From assembly GCA_022393335.1 (NCBI GenBank), contig JAJEKB010021353.1, forward strand, positions 1,643,773 through 1,707,772: a DNA stretch of 64,000 bases. The letters run 5' to 3'. Positions within the stretch are counted from its first letter, which is position 1. Every line of letters starts with the position of its first letter. The stretch is from Macrotrachela quadricornifera (taxonomy: Eukaryota > Rotifera > Eurotatoria > Philodinida > Philodinidae). The position numbers and the translations under genes were made by a program. The notes below the pieces were generated by a model that did no database searches, was not told the origin of the DNA, and saw only the letters and a program-made list of their open reading frames with translations. This document shows positions 52,318-62,842 of the stretch, piece by piece.

Positions 52318-53266
52318 AATTGAATGATTTAATTTTGATTGAAGTAAACGAGGATAACAATATCGAATCGATATTTTTCGCGTTTTCTAATTCCATTTGT
52401 TGTGCTTGACGAAAAAAATTTAAACAAGCGAGATAATCTTCTTTTTCTTCCGGACAAATTGCAAATCCTAATGGTTTATCTTTTCGTTTTACTAAAACAT
52501 CGGTTCTCAAAACTAAACGTTCTGTTGAATGAAGAGAATGAGACATTTCTGGTGGTACTGCTTCATGTAAGAGATTATGTGTAAAAAGTACCGCAAAACC
52601 TTTTTTTGGTTTTAATGTGATACATTCAAATCCATTTTCCAATCCACCATAAGAATCAATTTCTTCGGCAATGGTTAATCCTTTGATGTCGGATGTTGGT
52701 AATTGTTTTGGAAAATAAAATTTTGTTTCACCTTTCTCAAAATCATCATTCAAATAAATGATTAAACTCAATAATGATCGTTCATCACCACTAGGCGCAT
52801 ATTGAGCATCTTTATGTGGTGAAAAATAATCTCCATGATGATATTTATTTAAACGCATTGCTGGATTGATACCACTCATCATCCATTTACCTTGTACATT
52901 GAAACCCAATGGTTGGATATTCGGAACTAATTTCGTTAGTTTATTACTGAACTTTAAACGTCGCCAAAGTGTTCGACCTAGTCGATCATCTATGACTATT
53001 AATCGTGAACTAGTGCGTTTTTGAATATCATATTTGTCTGACATATTTTCGAATGTTTCTTGTTGAAGATTACTGATAATTTCATCACATTCATTCGAAG
53101 TGAGCAAAGTACCTAGTTCAATCAACATCAAATCATCTTGATGTTTCAATTTATGTAACTTTTTTCCATCACTGATTTTAGTTGGGACATTATAATTGAT
53201 TAACAATGAACTGACAATTGTCAAATCAGTACTGCCAAGAAACCGATGTCGATTCATATCTTTCAC
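52304..53266 (-). CDS. 2OG-Fe(II) dioxygenase, third paralogue (5' half)
   Basis: 320 residues. The dioxygenase domain is complete: GTLLTSNECDEI, FSPHKDAQYAPSGDERS with H151 and D153, GETKFYFPK, LFTHNLLHEAVPPE with the distal His, and LVLRTDVLVKRKDK. Around residue 287 (QQMELENAKN) the reading frame slips by one base, and about 18-20 codons found in the paralogues are missing. The final 30 residues are therefore out-of-frame sequence. All catalytic residues remain, so it could still encode a dioxygenase-only protein. Met 4 (MNRHRF) aligns with the start of the paralogues. Confidence 0.75.
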   Translation of the reverse strand: MKDMNRHRFLGSTDLTIVSSLLINYNVPTKISDGKKLHKLKHQDDLMLIELGTLLTSNECDEIISNLQQETFENMSDKYDIQKRTSSRLIVIDDRLGRTLWRRLKFSNKLTKLVPNIQPLGFNVQGKWMMSGINPAMRLNKYHHGDYFSPHKDAQYAPSGDERSLLSLIIYLNDDFEKGETKFYFPKQLPTSDIKGLTIAEEIDSYGGLENGFECITLKPKKGFAVLFTHNLLHEAVPPEMSHSLHSTERLVLRTDVLVKRKDKPLGFAICPEEKEDYLACLNFFRQAQQMELENAKNIDSILLSSFTSIKIKSFNYGSR

Positions 53267-54325
53267 TAAATGAAATTCTCTTTTGTATGATATTTTGGCT
53301 CTTTTATATTAATTCAGAATGTTATTACTCAACAATGTTGTAATATATTGATAAACATTACTTCCGTTCTGTTTTTTTATCTGATTGGTGCCTTTTTTGA
53401 GCGGACTCTACTATGCTTCTATCAACAATATAGCCTAATATTCACAGAGGAAATAACAGATTATTTATGTACTCCTACATTTAAAATATAACAAATTTTT
53501 AATCCCATAGGGACTGCACTAAGTCTTTTTATTAGAGTTGTTATCGGACGAATCAGTGAATATTAAAGTATGAATCACAATGTCGACTTTGCAACACATT
53601 TTAGTATGGAAAATTAGACGTAACCTAAAAAAATGCGATCGATTAAATTCTAAATGATCGATCACGAAATGTGATTCACACATTTATAGAAGAGACTCAG
53701 AAAATGTATCTTTATATTTAATTTCGATATGTATAAATTTGAAACAATGTCTTCTAATTATATATGGAAGAGTTTCGATCAAGACTATCATAGACAGTAA
53801 CTTTGTACATTTTCATCAGTCGATTTATATAGCATAGCCGCTGGGGGTGTAATATCCCCGTACCCCTATAAATTTTTATTGCAAAACGGTGATTTGTTCT
53901 ATATATGCAATGTTAGATGTTATGTATGAAATCCAAGGGAACATGTAAACTTTACGCGACATGCAAAATAAGAGTTTCATGATTTAAAAACCTTTTTGAG
54001 CGTGACCGCCTTCGGTGACGAACATACAGTGAATGAAATTGTATTACTTTAATAGAGCGAATAGGATTTCTTGCACAACTGTAGCACTTTTCCATCAAAA
54101 AGATACAATTAACAACGGAGAATCTTATATAAGCATGTCATATGATCTTCATTTTCAAATCAATTACGAAAAGAAATTGTGTGGATTAAATGAAACTGAT
54201 ATCATAAGGTATTAGTTGGTGAAGTAACAAAAAAAACAGATCAAATAGAGTATATCAAGGAAAACGAAGTTGGCATTGTTTTATTCTGTGCATCTATTGG
54301 CAATAACTTGATTTAATCGAACTAT

Positions 54326-54391
54326 ATGGCTTTGCTCTCACTGATACTGTTGACCATATCGAATATATACATTTTTGCCGAAAGCTTAACA
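54326..54391 (+). other. Possible signal-peptide first exon
   Basis: ATG followed by LLSLILLTISNIYIFAES and a GTACGT that fits a splice donor. It resembles a secretory signal. No following exon was identified, so it may be a relic. Confidence 0.25.
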
Positions 54392-57300
54392 GGTACGTTG
54401 TTGAGTATAAAATTGATTGACATCAGTTCTGATACTGTTGTAAATTCTTCCTCGTGTCAAATACATGAGCCATACTATCGTTCCTTATCTCAATTCCGAT
54501 CAATGGATTTTCTAATAAATATAAATTATAAGCAGAACTTTCATACGTTAAAATAAAAAACTTACGCCAATTCTTATATTTTATTTTATAGAGAAGATAT
54601 ACGCGGTTGTAGGTAAATCTTCCATTTTGTTTCCCAATCGACAAGTGGATCTTGAACGAGTCTATAGTCTTTTTTTTATTCCAAACTGAATTTTGACAAA
54701 AAAAAATTCACGCGAAGTTTTTCCAAGCTCAAAAGGTTAGGGAGTCTAAGAAAAGCGACTCGCTTTCAATGTAAGTAGACGGTACATCACACTATCATAC
54801 ATAAAATATTATGCGACATAAAAGGATTTTCAATCTTATAGTCATTTTCTTGCTTTAACGAGCGATCGACGGATTCTTCCGAAACTTAATTTTTTATTCT
54901 AAAATCGCTCTGGCAATCATATAGAAACCAGTCTTTGAAAACAAGCACCTTATACCTTCAGGTGGCTATCGAGTTCTGATCACAAAATTTCATTGTTGGT
55001 ATCAGGAGTATGGCTCGACCGGATCCACAAATTGTGGGCACGACAGACTCTATCTTGATCTACCATCGAAAAAAAGGAAAGCTAAAGCAGATGGATGTAC
55101 TATGGAAATTTAAGATCTGACACACCTTCATTTCAGTTTCAAAGCGAGTGTCATTTGTTTTAAAATTCAGATTAGGATCAAATAGATCACCGCTTGTCTT
55201 GAACTGACTACACTCCAATAAAATAAGTGTATTGCCAAATCCTAAAAACAGCAAAAAGGTTTCAACGAAGCTAAGAATCTAAAAAGATTCTCCTGTTGGA
55301 TACAAACCCAAAACGTTCTTTAGGTTTCGCAGCTCCGTCGAAATCTCTGTTCGATTTAGAGATACCATTGAACCCGAATAAACATAATGTGTAAAACAGT
55401 CGTCCTATCTCACAATGTGCAACATCGCAGAGTAAGATGTATTTTCAATTCGTACAAGTTAATGGATTGAAAAAATATGTTTTCGTTTTAAGTATAATAA
55501 ATCTTGGACTTTTATTCGATGTAATCACAAACACAGATTTTCCTGAAACTTCGTCCAACTAAGCTAATGTTGTTTCTAATACAGATATTTCAACATATTC
55601 CTCAGAAATTCAATTGATCATTTATGTTGCTAGACATCTAATGTGAGAATAGAGAGTCATCAACTGACTATTTCTGTGAAATACTACACTACTAACGGGG
55701 ATACCCAATGTTCGTGGAGAAACTTTTATATTGTATACTTGACATCTTAGAAGACAACAGAAGATGTAGACAGGGGTGTGCTTGAAAGTTTTGTATCTAT
55801 CACCATAATATGTCCGGCTGTGCATATACTCAAATCTACGCTAAAGCGCGATAGTTCAACAAATATCACCTCAAAAGTGTGAGTGTTGTTCTTTTTACTC
55901 ATATCTGTTACCGTGCGCAACACCCGCACCCAGTGCGAAAAGGTAGTAGTAGGAAATAAAAACTCCAAAAATCGATGAAAATCACAGTTCATTAAAGCTG
56001 CATGAAACTACAACGCAAATTTGGTGACGCTAGCTATTACAGGGACCAAAGGCATGGAGAACAGATAAACAAATATTCTTCTTTGTATATGTAGATATTT
56101 GAAATTTAACAAAAAATAAGTGAGATTTTTAGATAAGTTCAAACTTGTGCCGTAGAACTTACTTTTTAGACAATAACTCAAAGATGTTTTTTATCTCAAT
56201 TGAACACAAAATAAATACGAAAACGCCGAATTTTTTTTGAAAATTCTGTCTACTACAAAAAGTGTAGCGGATGGTCAGAAAATTTTGGCACAGAATATTT
56301 GGATGATTTTCGCGCATCTAAATGCAATGAGAAGGAGTAAGAAGTAGTGAGCTAGACGCAAAATTTGATGCTCTTTCAGAATATATAATCAGAATTTTCC
56401 TATAGCTTTGGGCTACTGAAACAAAAGTAAATCTTTAAAAGCCTCAAAGATTTCTTTTGATCAGGTGAAATCTTACGTTTGTGAAGTTTACTACACCTCT
56501 TGAAATACATAGTATAGTAGTCTAATATTTTCTCTACACAACGCTCAAAAATAGGAGACATATGATGGAAAATTAGTTTGCCTAAAAATTCAAAGTCGAA
56601 AGAATTCTGATTTTGAGGGTGATAAATTCTTAAAATGTCTTTGTTTAGTATATTCAATAAAATTTTATAGAATGCCTGAAACAAATCTCATTTTTGTTTT
56701 TTAAAGATTTATTTTTAACTCAATAGACAAAAATCGTAGAAAAATTCTGATTTAGCTCACTATTTCTCAGCCCTTTCCATCGCGTTTAAATGCACGAAAA
56801 CTAGTCAAATGTTTTGTGCCAAAACTTTCCAACCACTCGTCATGAGACAGATAAGTCATTCTAGAATTTCTGAACACCAAAATTATCATAAATCTTTTTA
56901 TCAGCATGATTTCTGTTGGCTGTTGTTCATCCGAAAGGATTTGGGATCGAATACAGCTCATATTTTAACTATAAGGCTTCATTTTTATTAGTTACTGTTC
57001 AATCGCGATGGGGTTTCGATGTAAATGTAGCACAGATTCGAGTTATCCGATCTAGAAAACCTCTAAATAACATATTCGTGATCGAAAGACAGAGCACTAA
57101 TTTTAGATCAACAAGGCTGTTCATAAGATTGGCACCATTTCCTGCATAAGTATGTTTGTCATATAGGTAACTTAGGTTCCTTATTTTCTTTATGTATTAT
57201 GTATCCTTTTGTAGCTCGTAAGGCTCTCTCTCGAATGGCATATAATAAATGAGGTTTTATTCCATTCCGGTAGTGTACCCACTTTGTTGTGTACACTAAA

Positions 57301-57657
57301 AAGAAGCTCGATAGAAGCACCGATAAAACTCTACGAAATCAGAGGTATTTTCCAAAATATCTTGCAAATCCCTTTAAAAATGATTACTTCAAATAGAAGT
57401 GAAATCATGATCTATATTTTGATTGTAGTAAAAATTTTATTCTAATTAGTTCATTTCTGATTCATATCCAGAAATAGCCAAAAAGAGAACAATGCTCTTA
57501 TTATAAAAACAACTCTCACTTCAATCTTAATTAATTTAGTGACGTGAGATGTTTTCTCCAATTTATTTCCTTCGGTTGGCTTTGTTTCGACACAAAAATC
57601 ATCTTCTTATTTTCCAAAGATAGTCCAGCAAAACAATGAAAATGCGATCACTCGCAT

Positions 57658-57720
57658 ATGTACGTAGCGCTGTCTATAATCGCTATTGCTATTCTTTTAT
57701 CGATAGTTCGATTTCCAAGA
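57658..57720 (+). other. Possible signal-anchor exon upstream of the FG-GAP gene
   Basis: ATG, then YVALSIIAIAILLSIVRF, a hydrophobic helix as expected at the start of a secreted or type II membrane protein. It is 140 bp upstream of the FG-GAP frame, which lacks its own signal peptide. The splice donor is not obvious, so the connection is speculative. Confidence 0.25.
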
Positions 57721-57857
57721 TATTACTCCTCATATATTAGTTCAAGATCTGACCGATGAAAAGAAAATAAGTTCCAGACCTTGAGCTAGTCTATCTTTTA
57801 ATAGTAATACATCATAATAAAACGTGATTTAAAACGACCTATGGAATTTGAGAAAAA

Positions 57858-59948
57858 ATGATTAGAGTATATTCTTCGTATGTTTTAGAAGAGGTCTGTC
57901 AAACACCATACGGTCTGCCTAACAAGTATACCACTGGCAAATTTCCAATTTTTGTCATCGCTAATGATTTCAATAATGACAAAAAAATGGATTTAGCAGT
58001 AGCTCACCTTAGTGAAAATTACACCAGTGTGCTGCTTGGCAATGGGAATGGAACATTCCAGAATCAAATTACGTCTTTTATTGGTGTTCCTTCAAGATGT
58101 ATAGCAGCAGGCGATTTTAATCATGATAATAATCTGGATATAGTAATCGCCAATGATGATGGTACTCGTATACTGCTTGGTAACGGAGATGGAACGTTTC
58201 AGAATCAAACAAAATACTCAACTGGTCTCTTCGCATCATCTGTGGCAGTAGGTGATTTTAACAACGATACCAAACTGGATTTTGTGGTAAGTAACAGCCA
58301 AGAGGGTACCGTCAGCGTGATGCTCGGTAATGGGGATGGAACCTTTCAAGAATTAAAGAAGTATGAAGTTGACAAGAATCCATCATCTGTGGCAATAGGT
58401 GATTTCAACAATGATATGAAACTAGATCTAGCAGTGGCTAACCAAGATACTGAAAGCGTGAGCGTGCTGATTGGCAACGGAGATGGGACATTTCATACTC
58501 AAACCAAGTATGCAGTTGGCCCTGGTCCAGTGTCTGTGATAGTAGGCGATTTCAATAATGATGTCAAAGAAGATCTTGTAGTGTCCTGCGAAGCGTGGGA
58601 TAGTATCAGTGTGCTGGTTGGCAACGGAGATGGTACATTTCAGGATCAAAGGTCGTATCAGGTTGGTAATACTCTAGAAGCTGTGATAGCAGGTGATTTC
58701 AACAAAGACTCTAAACTGGATTTAGCAGTGATCGGTTTTCAGTATGCCAACATTAATGTGCTACTTGGCAATGGAGACGGAACATTTCAGCATCATATAG
58801 ACTACAGCGCTGGATATAGCCCTTTTTCAGTGGCTCTGGGAAATTTTGATGAAGACAATAAATTAGATCTAGTAGTAACCAATGCTGACAGTTATGTCAA
58901 TGTACTCTTTGGCAACGGAGATGGAACGTTTATGGATTTTATGAAGTATGCAGCTGGTGAAGAGCCAACCTGTATAGCAACAGGCGATTTCAACAGTGAT
59001 AATAAACTAGACCTAGTAACATGCAATGACGGTAGCGTTACTGCACTGATTGGCGATGGACATGGGACATTTCATCATCATACGAAGAGTAAAGTTGGTC
59101 ATCGTTCATACTCTGTGACAGTGGGTGATTTCAATAATGATACAAAACTAGATCTAGCATTGCCTAACGGACAAGAGAACACCATCAGTGTGATATTTGG
59201 CAATGGATACGGAACATTTCATAATGAAACGGAATATTCAGTTGGTAGAAGTCCATTGTTTGTGACAGGTGGTGATTTCAACAATGACGACAAATTAGAT
59301 CTAGCAGTGTCCAACTCTGATGACAATAGTGTCAGCGTGCTACTTGGTAACGGAGATGGAACGTTTCAAAATCAAATGGCGTATGCAGTTGGCCCAAGTC
59401 CACGATCTGTGACGGTAGGTGATTTCAACAGTGATAATAAATTAGATCTAGTAGTGGCCAACTTTGATAACGATAGTGTCAGCGTGCTACTTGGTAATGG
59501 GGATGGAACATTTCAGACTCAAACCGAGTATGTAGTCGGTCATGGCCCATACTCAGTAACAACAGATGATTTCAACAATGATAATAAACTAGATTTAGCA
59601 GTGGTTAACACCGATGAAGACACCATCAGTGTACTACTCGGTAATGGAGATGGAACCTTTCAGAATCAAACCAAGTTTTCCACTAGTTATAGTCCACGAT
59701 CGATCATATCAGCTGATCTGAACAATGACTCTAAATTAGATCTAGCAGTAGTCAATAACTGGAGCAATTCTGTAAGTTTGCTGCTTGGTAACCAGGATGG
59801 AACTTTTCAGAAGCAATTATTATATACGGTCGGTCAAGTTCCTAGAGTTTTAACGATAGGCGGTTTCAAAAGTGATAAGCAAGTGGATCTAGCAGTGGCA
59901 AACTTCAATAACGACAATGTTTCCGTTCTTTTAAACTTATGCTTTTAA
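57858..59948 (+). CDS. FG-GAP/VCBS repeat protein, 14 repeats
   Basis: An uninterrupted 696-residue frame built almost wholly from about 14 repeats of 46-49 residues. The consensus runs SVAVGDFNNDxKLDLAVAN, about ten variable residues, then SVLLGNGDGTFQxQ. Each has the DxNxDxxxD calcium-binding loop, as in integrin alpha FG-GAP and bacterial VCBS repeats. Fourteen blades would suit two seven-bladed beta-propellers in tandem (inference). The repeats near the N- and C-termini are most divergent (last: GGFKSDKQVDLAVA). The first 40 residues (VYSSYVLEEVCQTPYG) may partly be intron read-through, because a secreted protein is expected and no signal peptide is present. An upstream exon is likely. 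A role in extracellular adhesion or recognition is probable. It ends without a membrane helix. Confidence 0.85.
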   Translation: MIRVYSSYVLEEVCQTPYGLPNKYTTGKFPIFVIANDFNNDKKMDLAVAHLSENYTSVLLGNGNGTFQNQITSFIGVPSRCIAAGDFNHDNNLDIVIANDDGTRILLGNGDGTFQNQTKYSTGLFASSVAVGDFNNDTKLDFVVSNSQEGTVSVMLGNGDGTFQELKKYEVDKNPSSVAIGDFNNDMKLDLAVANQDTESVSVLIGNGDGTFHTQTKYAVGPGPVSVIVGDFNNDVKEDLVVSCEAWDSISVLVGNGDGTFQDQRSYQVGNTLEAVIAGDFNKDSKLDLAVIGFQYANINVLLGNGDGTFQHHIDYSAGYSPFSVALGNFDEDNKLDLVVTNADSYVNVLFGNGDGTFMDFMKYAAGEEPTCIATGDFNSDNKLDLVTCNDGSVTALIGDGHGTFHHHTKSKVGHRSYSVTVGDFNNDTKLDLALPNGQENTISVIFGNGYGTFHNETEYSVGRSPLFVTGGDFNNDDKLDLAVSNSDDNSVSVLLGNGDGTFQNQMAYAVGPSPRSVTVGDFNSDNKLDLVVANFDNDSVSVLLGNGDGTFQTQTEYVVGHGPYSVTTDDFNNDNKLDLAVVNTDEDTISVLLGNGDGTFQNQTKFSTSYSPRSIISADLNNDSKLDLAVVNNWSNSVSLLLGNQDGTFQKQLLYTVGQVPRVLTIGGFKSDKQVDLAVANFNNDNVSVLLNLCF

Positions 59949-61079
59949 TCTATCCGTTTATTCTTAAATGGTAATAAAATATTTGAAAATTAAACTGAAA
60001 AACGATTCACGTATTTAGAAAGGATTTATAAACATTTTTCTTTAGGTACGTCTGAAAATTAGTTCTTTGTGAAACTCTATTGAATGACATGATCAGCAGA
60101 AAAATTTTGAAGACATAGATTAAATACTTATGGTATTATCCACAACTCACTTACCGAAGAGATTTTGAAACTTTTAGAATATTTTATCTGGATTGATCGC
60201 TCATTTCTAGACGTGATACTTCAAACTTTAAAATTCGATTAAAATTCAAATCCTACAGCTGGTAAAGACTACTTTAGGTCTTAAAGCTTCCTAGTACTTA
60301 AGTACCTATTGAAAATTACTAATTGCTGCGTCCACTTTTCTATTTGTCAAAAAACTGTCCAATCAAATGGCAGAAAATTCTACACGCTTATTTCACGGAT
60401 AATCGTGGAAGACTCTATACGGATTTTTGTAGAGCACTTTTGACAACCTCAAATTGGCCCGAGCAGTCCTATGTTCCGTTCTTATTTTCATGGAGAAAAA
60501 ATGCCTCGAAATCTGATGGGCCAGCTTGTCGACTAATAGAAATGCGAACGCAGCGATCAGTAATTTCCAATAGATACTTAGATACTATAAAGCTTGAAGA
60601 TATAAGGTAGACTGTACCAACTTTCAAATTTGGACTTTAATTAAAGTTAAAGTACCACGCCTAATCAATATCTCATTCGTATTTAAGCTGCTCTGAAGTA
60701 TAATTCAAATACAGCTCGATTACGCACACATGGAGTGTCGCTTTTTTTCCCTTTCTTACTATCGAGGAGTATCTTGGCGTTAGTCTTAACATATCATTGA
60801 TCTTAACGTGATCGCATAGATTTCTAGAATAGAAGAATTTTGTTCTGTGTGTGAAAACTACTTATTAGAGTTAAAATCAATTCGAAGTTAATCCTCATAC
60901 GAACATATTAATTCATTCTAATTGAAAAATATTCATTCTACTGATTGATGGCAATAGAAAATGACAAGAATTTTTTAAGACTTATTGCTAAAACAGCCAT
61001 GATACACACATATTCATGAATTTGAACATTCAATATTGAAAATTAATGCAGTTTTATTTCATACATAAAAAAGATTGCT
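59949..61079. other. Gene-free interval
   Basis: The 95-codon frame at 60323-60610 has no recognised motif. Otherwise AT-rich and unremarkable. Confidence 0.4.
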
Positions 61080-61830
61080 TTAACCCTTTCACTACGACGG
61101 GGTCCACCGGTAGATCTCACTATATTTTAACAAGAAATTTAATAGAGAAATAATTTTCTTTCGTCTATTCTTAGACGGAAGGTTACATGTAAAGTGTGAT
61201 TTGCTCTGCCTTTAGTATTTTTAAAATTATTTATTTCATAGCATGATGCTTTTCGTCAAAATAATCAAGAAAAAAATTGTCACAATCAGAACAAAAAGTT
61301 TTTTTTCTCTTTGTTGTTCCCTGTTTTTCACGTAACAACCAACATAACGTCTTCGGACATCGCGATCAGATCCTTTCTTTTCTTCGAGCTTGTGATCATC
61401 TAGTTTGCGCTTCAAATAACTGGTTGATTGTTGTCTTGAAACAGGTTTTAGCTTCTCGAATGTCATACCAAGAAGTAAGGATCGTACAAGACTTTCACGC
61501 AGCTACACAATGGTCACTTTGTTTTCCGTGTGGTTTTTTTTGTTATCATTAACTTCTTCGTAAGAACTGTCAGACTCAAAGTGCATTCTATCAAAATCCT
61601 CATCCAGAAAACTCACTTCACTAAGTGAGCTAGCGTTATCTTCGGTATCGGTTTCTTCAAACGACATGTGAACTATTGTTAGCTTCTGCTGTATAAACCT
61701 ACCTTGGTCATATCTTCGGCAACAATGCATATTGAAAAAATGATTTACATTCTTGCTGTAGCGTTCCATATGCTCACGCTTCACCGGTACATCGTCACCG
61801 CGTAATTTTTTCCTAATGGGTTCAATGCTT
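61080..61830 (-). mobile_element. Internally deleted piggyBac element (about 0.75 kb)
   Basis: One end is TTAA (61080-61083) followed by CCCTTTCACTACGACGGGG and CCACCGGTAG, the classic piggyBac TTAA/CCC end. The other end is less clear: near 61790-61828 reverse complement gives AACCCATT, then ACGCGG and ACCGGTG, a mutated version of the same order, abutting TTGA in place of TTAA. The content is the two ends of a transposase gene with the middle missing, so it is a non-autonomous deletion derivative. Confidence 0.72.
61236..61666 (-). pseudogene. piggyBac transposase, N- and C-terminal ends only
   Basis: Starts MSFEETDTEDNASSLSEVSF (61666), an acidic leader matching SLSEVNFLDDDFVRMD of the 4854 copy, and stops after NKVTIV (about 61503). 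Immediately beyond, ESLVRSLLLG and FEKLKPVSRQQS (61500-61430) match the C-terminal part of the other copy (ENLVRSLLFG, FENLKPG), followed by DRDVRRRYVGCYVKNREQQ and a decayed Cys/His finger. The whole catalytic core (about 1.2 kb, both aspartates) has been deleted. Confidence 0.78.
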
Positions 61831-62704
61831 ACTCAAAAAGATTTTGGGCTGTTTGAGTACAACGGCTCTGGTTGATGGTATTAATAAATCCTTTAAGAGT
61901 TTAAATATAATATTTTGAATTTTCTACGTATGGTGTTAGAAATGACTGGACAAAAGATCTCGAGGATTCTTTGGTTGTTGACCAAAGCTAGTCATTTATG
62001 ATTGGGATGAATTAGCTACCAAAGTTATTTACTATACTGATCCATTGAATACATGAGATGGAACTGTTCGTGAATGTGGTAAAGCAGCTGCTGATTGTTT
62101 TCGAACGAAATTGACTCACAATACGATAGATTTCTTCTCGTTGTGAGACATTCAGGTGCATGTAAATAATTTATATTCGTCGTTCAGCATTATCTTTGCG
62201 TTAAAAATATCTCGTAATTAATTAAATACGATTTATAAATAAATATTTTTCCAGAAAATCATATTCGTAGACTTATACTATTCAAATGAGGGGTTGGATA
62301 TAACATACAGAGCACATCGCAGTTGAAATGAATTTTCAGAGCATAGATGATATCTTATAGAAACAGCGGAATGAAGTTTGAATTACATAAATATAAATGA
62401 CTTGATTGGGACTTACTGTATTGTATATTAGCCAAATGATGGCAAGTGACGAAATCTTGCTCTTCAAATGAGGAGTTGATACACATAAGCCATGAACTCA
62501 ATTATGTTGGAACAATACTCAGAATTAGATAGTTCTATCTTTTATTCTATCATTTCGACGTAGACTGCCATCTGTTGTTGTTGAGTGATCAGCTTGTATG
62601 GGATTGGAGTAGCCTGTAGATTGTTACTTGTCCTGCAAAAGACAAACACTTATATCAGATTATTTTATTTTAACAATACCTACTGGTGAAGAAAAAAACT
62701 AAGA
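61831..62704. other. Mostly non-coding, with one possible coding relic
   Basis: At about 61985-62143 a plus-strand frame reads KLVIYDWDELATKVIYYTDP, then an in-frame TGA and DGTVRECGKAAADCFRTKL before a terminal stop. It looks like real but broken coding sequence whose family I do not know. The rest is AT-rich. Confidence 0.3.
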
Positions 62705-62842
62705 ATGACATCATTTCTTGCACTGCCTGTGGAACTTGTCTATCGTATTCTTGACAACCTCGATGAACTGACATTGTTCATATCTGTTCGAAATGTATGT
62801 GAACGACTCAATTTGATCCTCGACTCATATAATCGATACGCG
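62705..62842 (+). CDS. F-box gene, first exon
   Basis: ATG at 62705, 46 codons, ending phase 0 at GCG before GTAAAT. MTSFLALPVELVYRILDNLD is a typical F-box start, followed by ELTLFISVRNVCERLNLILD and a final NRYA. This short F-box exon with the 'LPVELVYRILD' opening is, from memory, common in bdelloids, where later exons may carry leucine-rich repeats. I could not locate the second exon in the remaining 1.1 kb, so the gene is partial here or truncated. Confidence 0.6.

Larger units (their letters stand above)
53267..57857. other. Long gene-poor interval
   Basis: No intact gene over 4.6 kb. Short frames at 54033, 55622-55992, 56400-56684, 56767-57149 have no recognisable domain. Two short hydrophobic ATG-led pieces (54326-54391 and 57658 onward) may be signal-peptide exons and are commented on separately. 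Confidence 0.45.

Noticed and set aside
55622..57149. Several 60-95 codon frames (55622, 55747, 56400, 56767, 56916)
   Set aside because: No motif, no splice signals and overlapping frames on both strands; best explained by chance.
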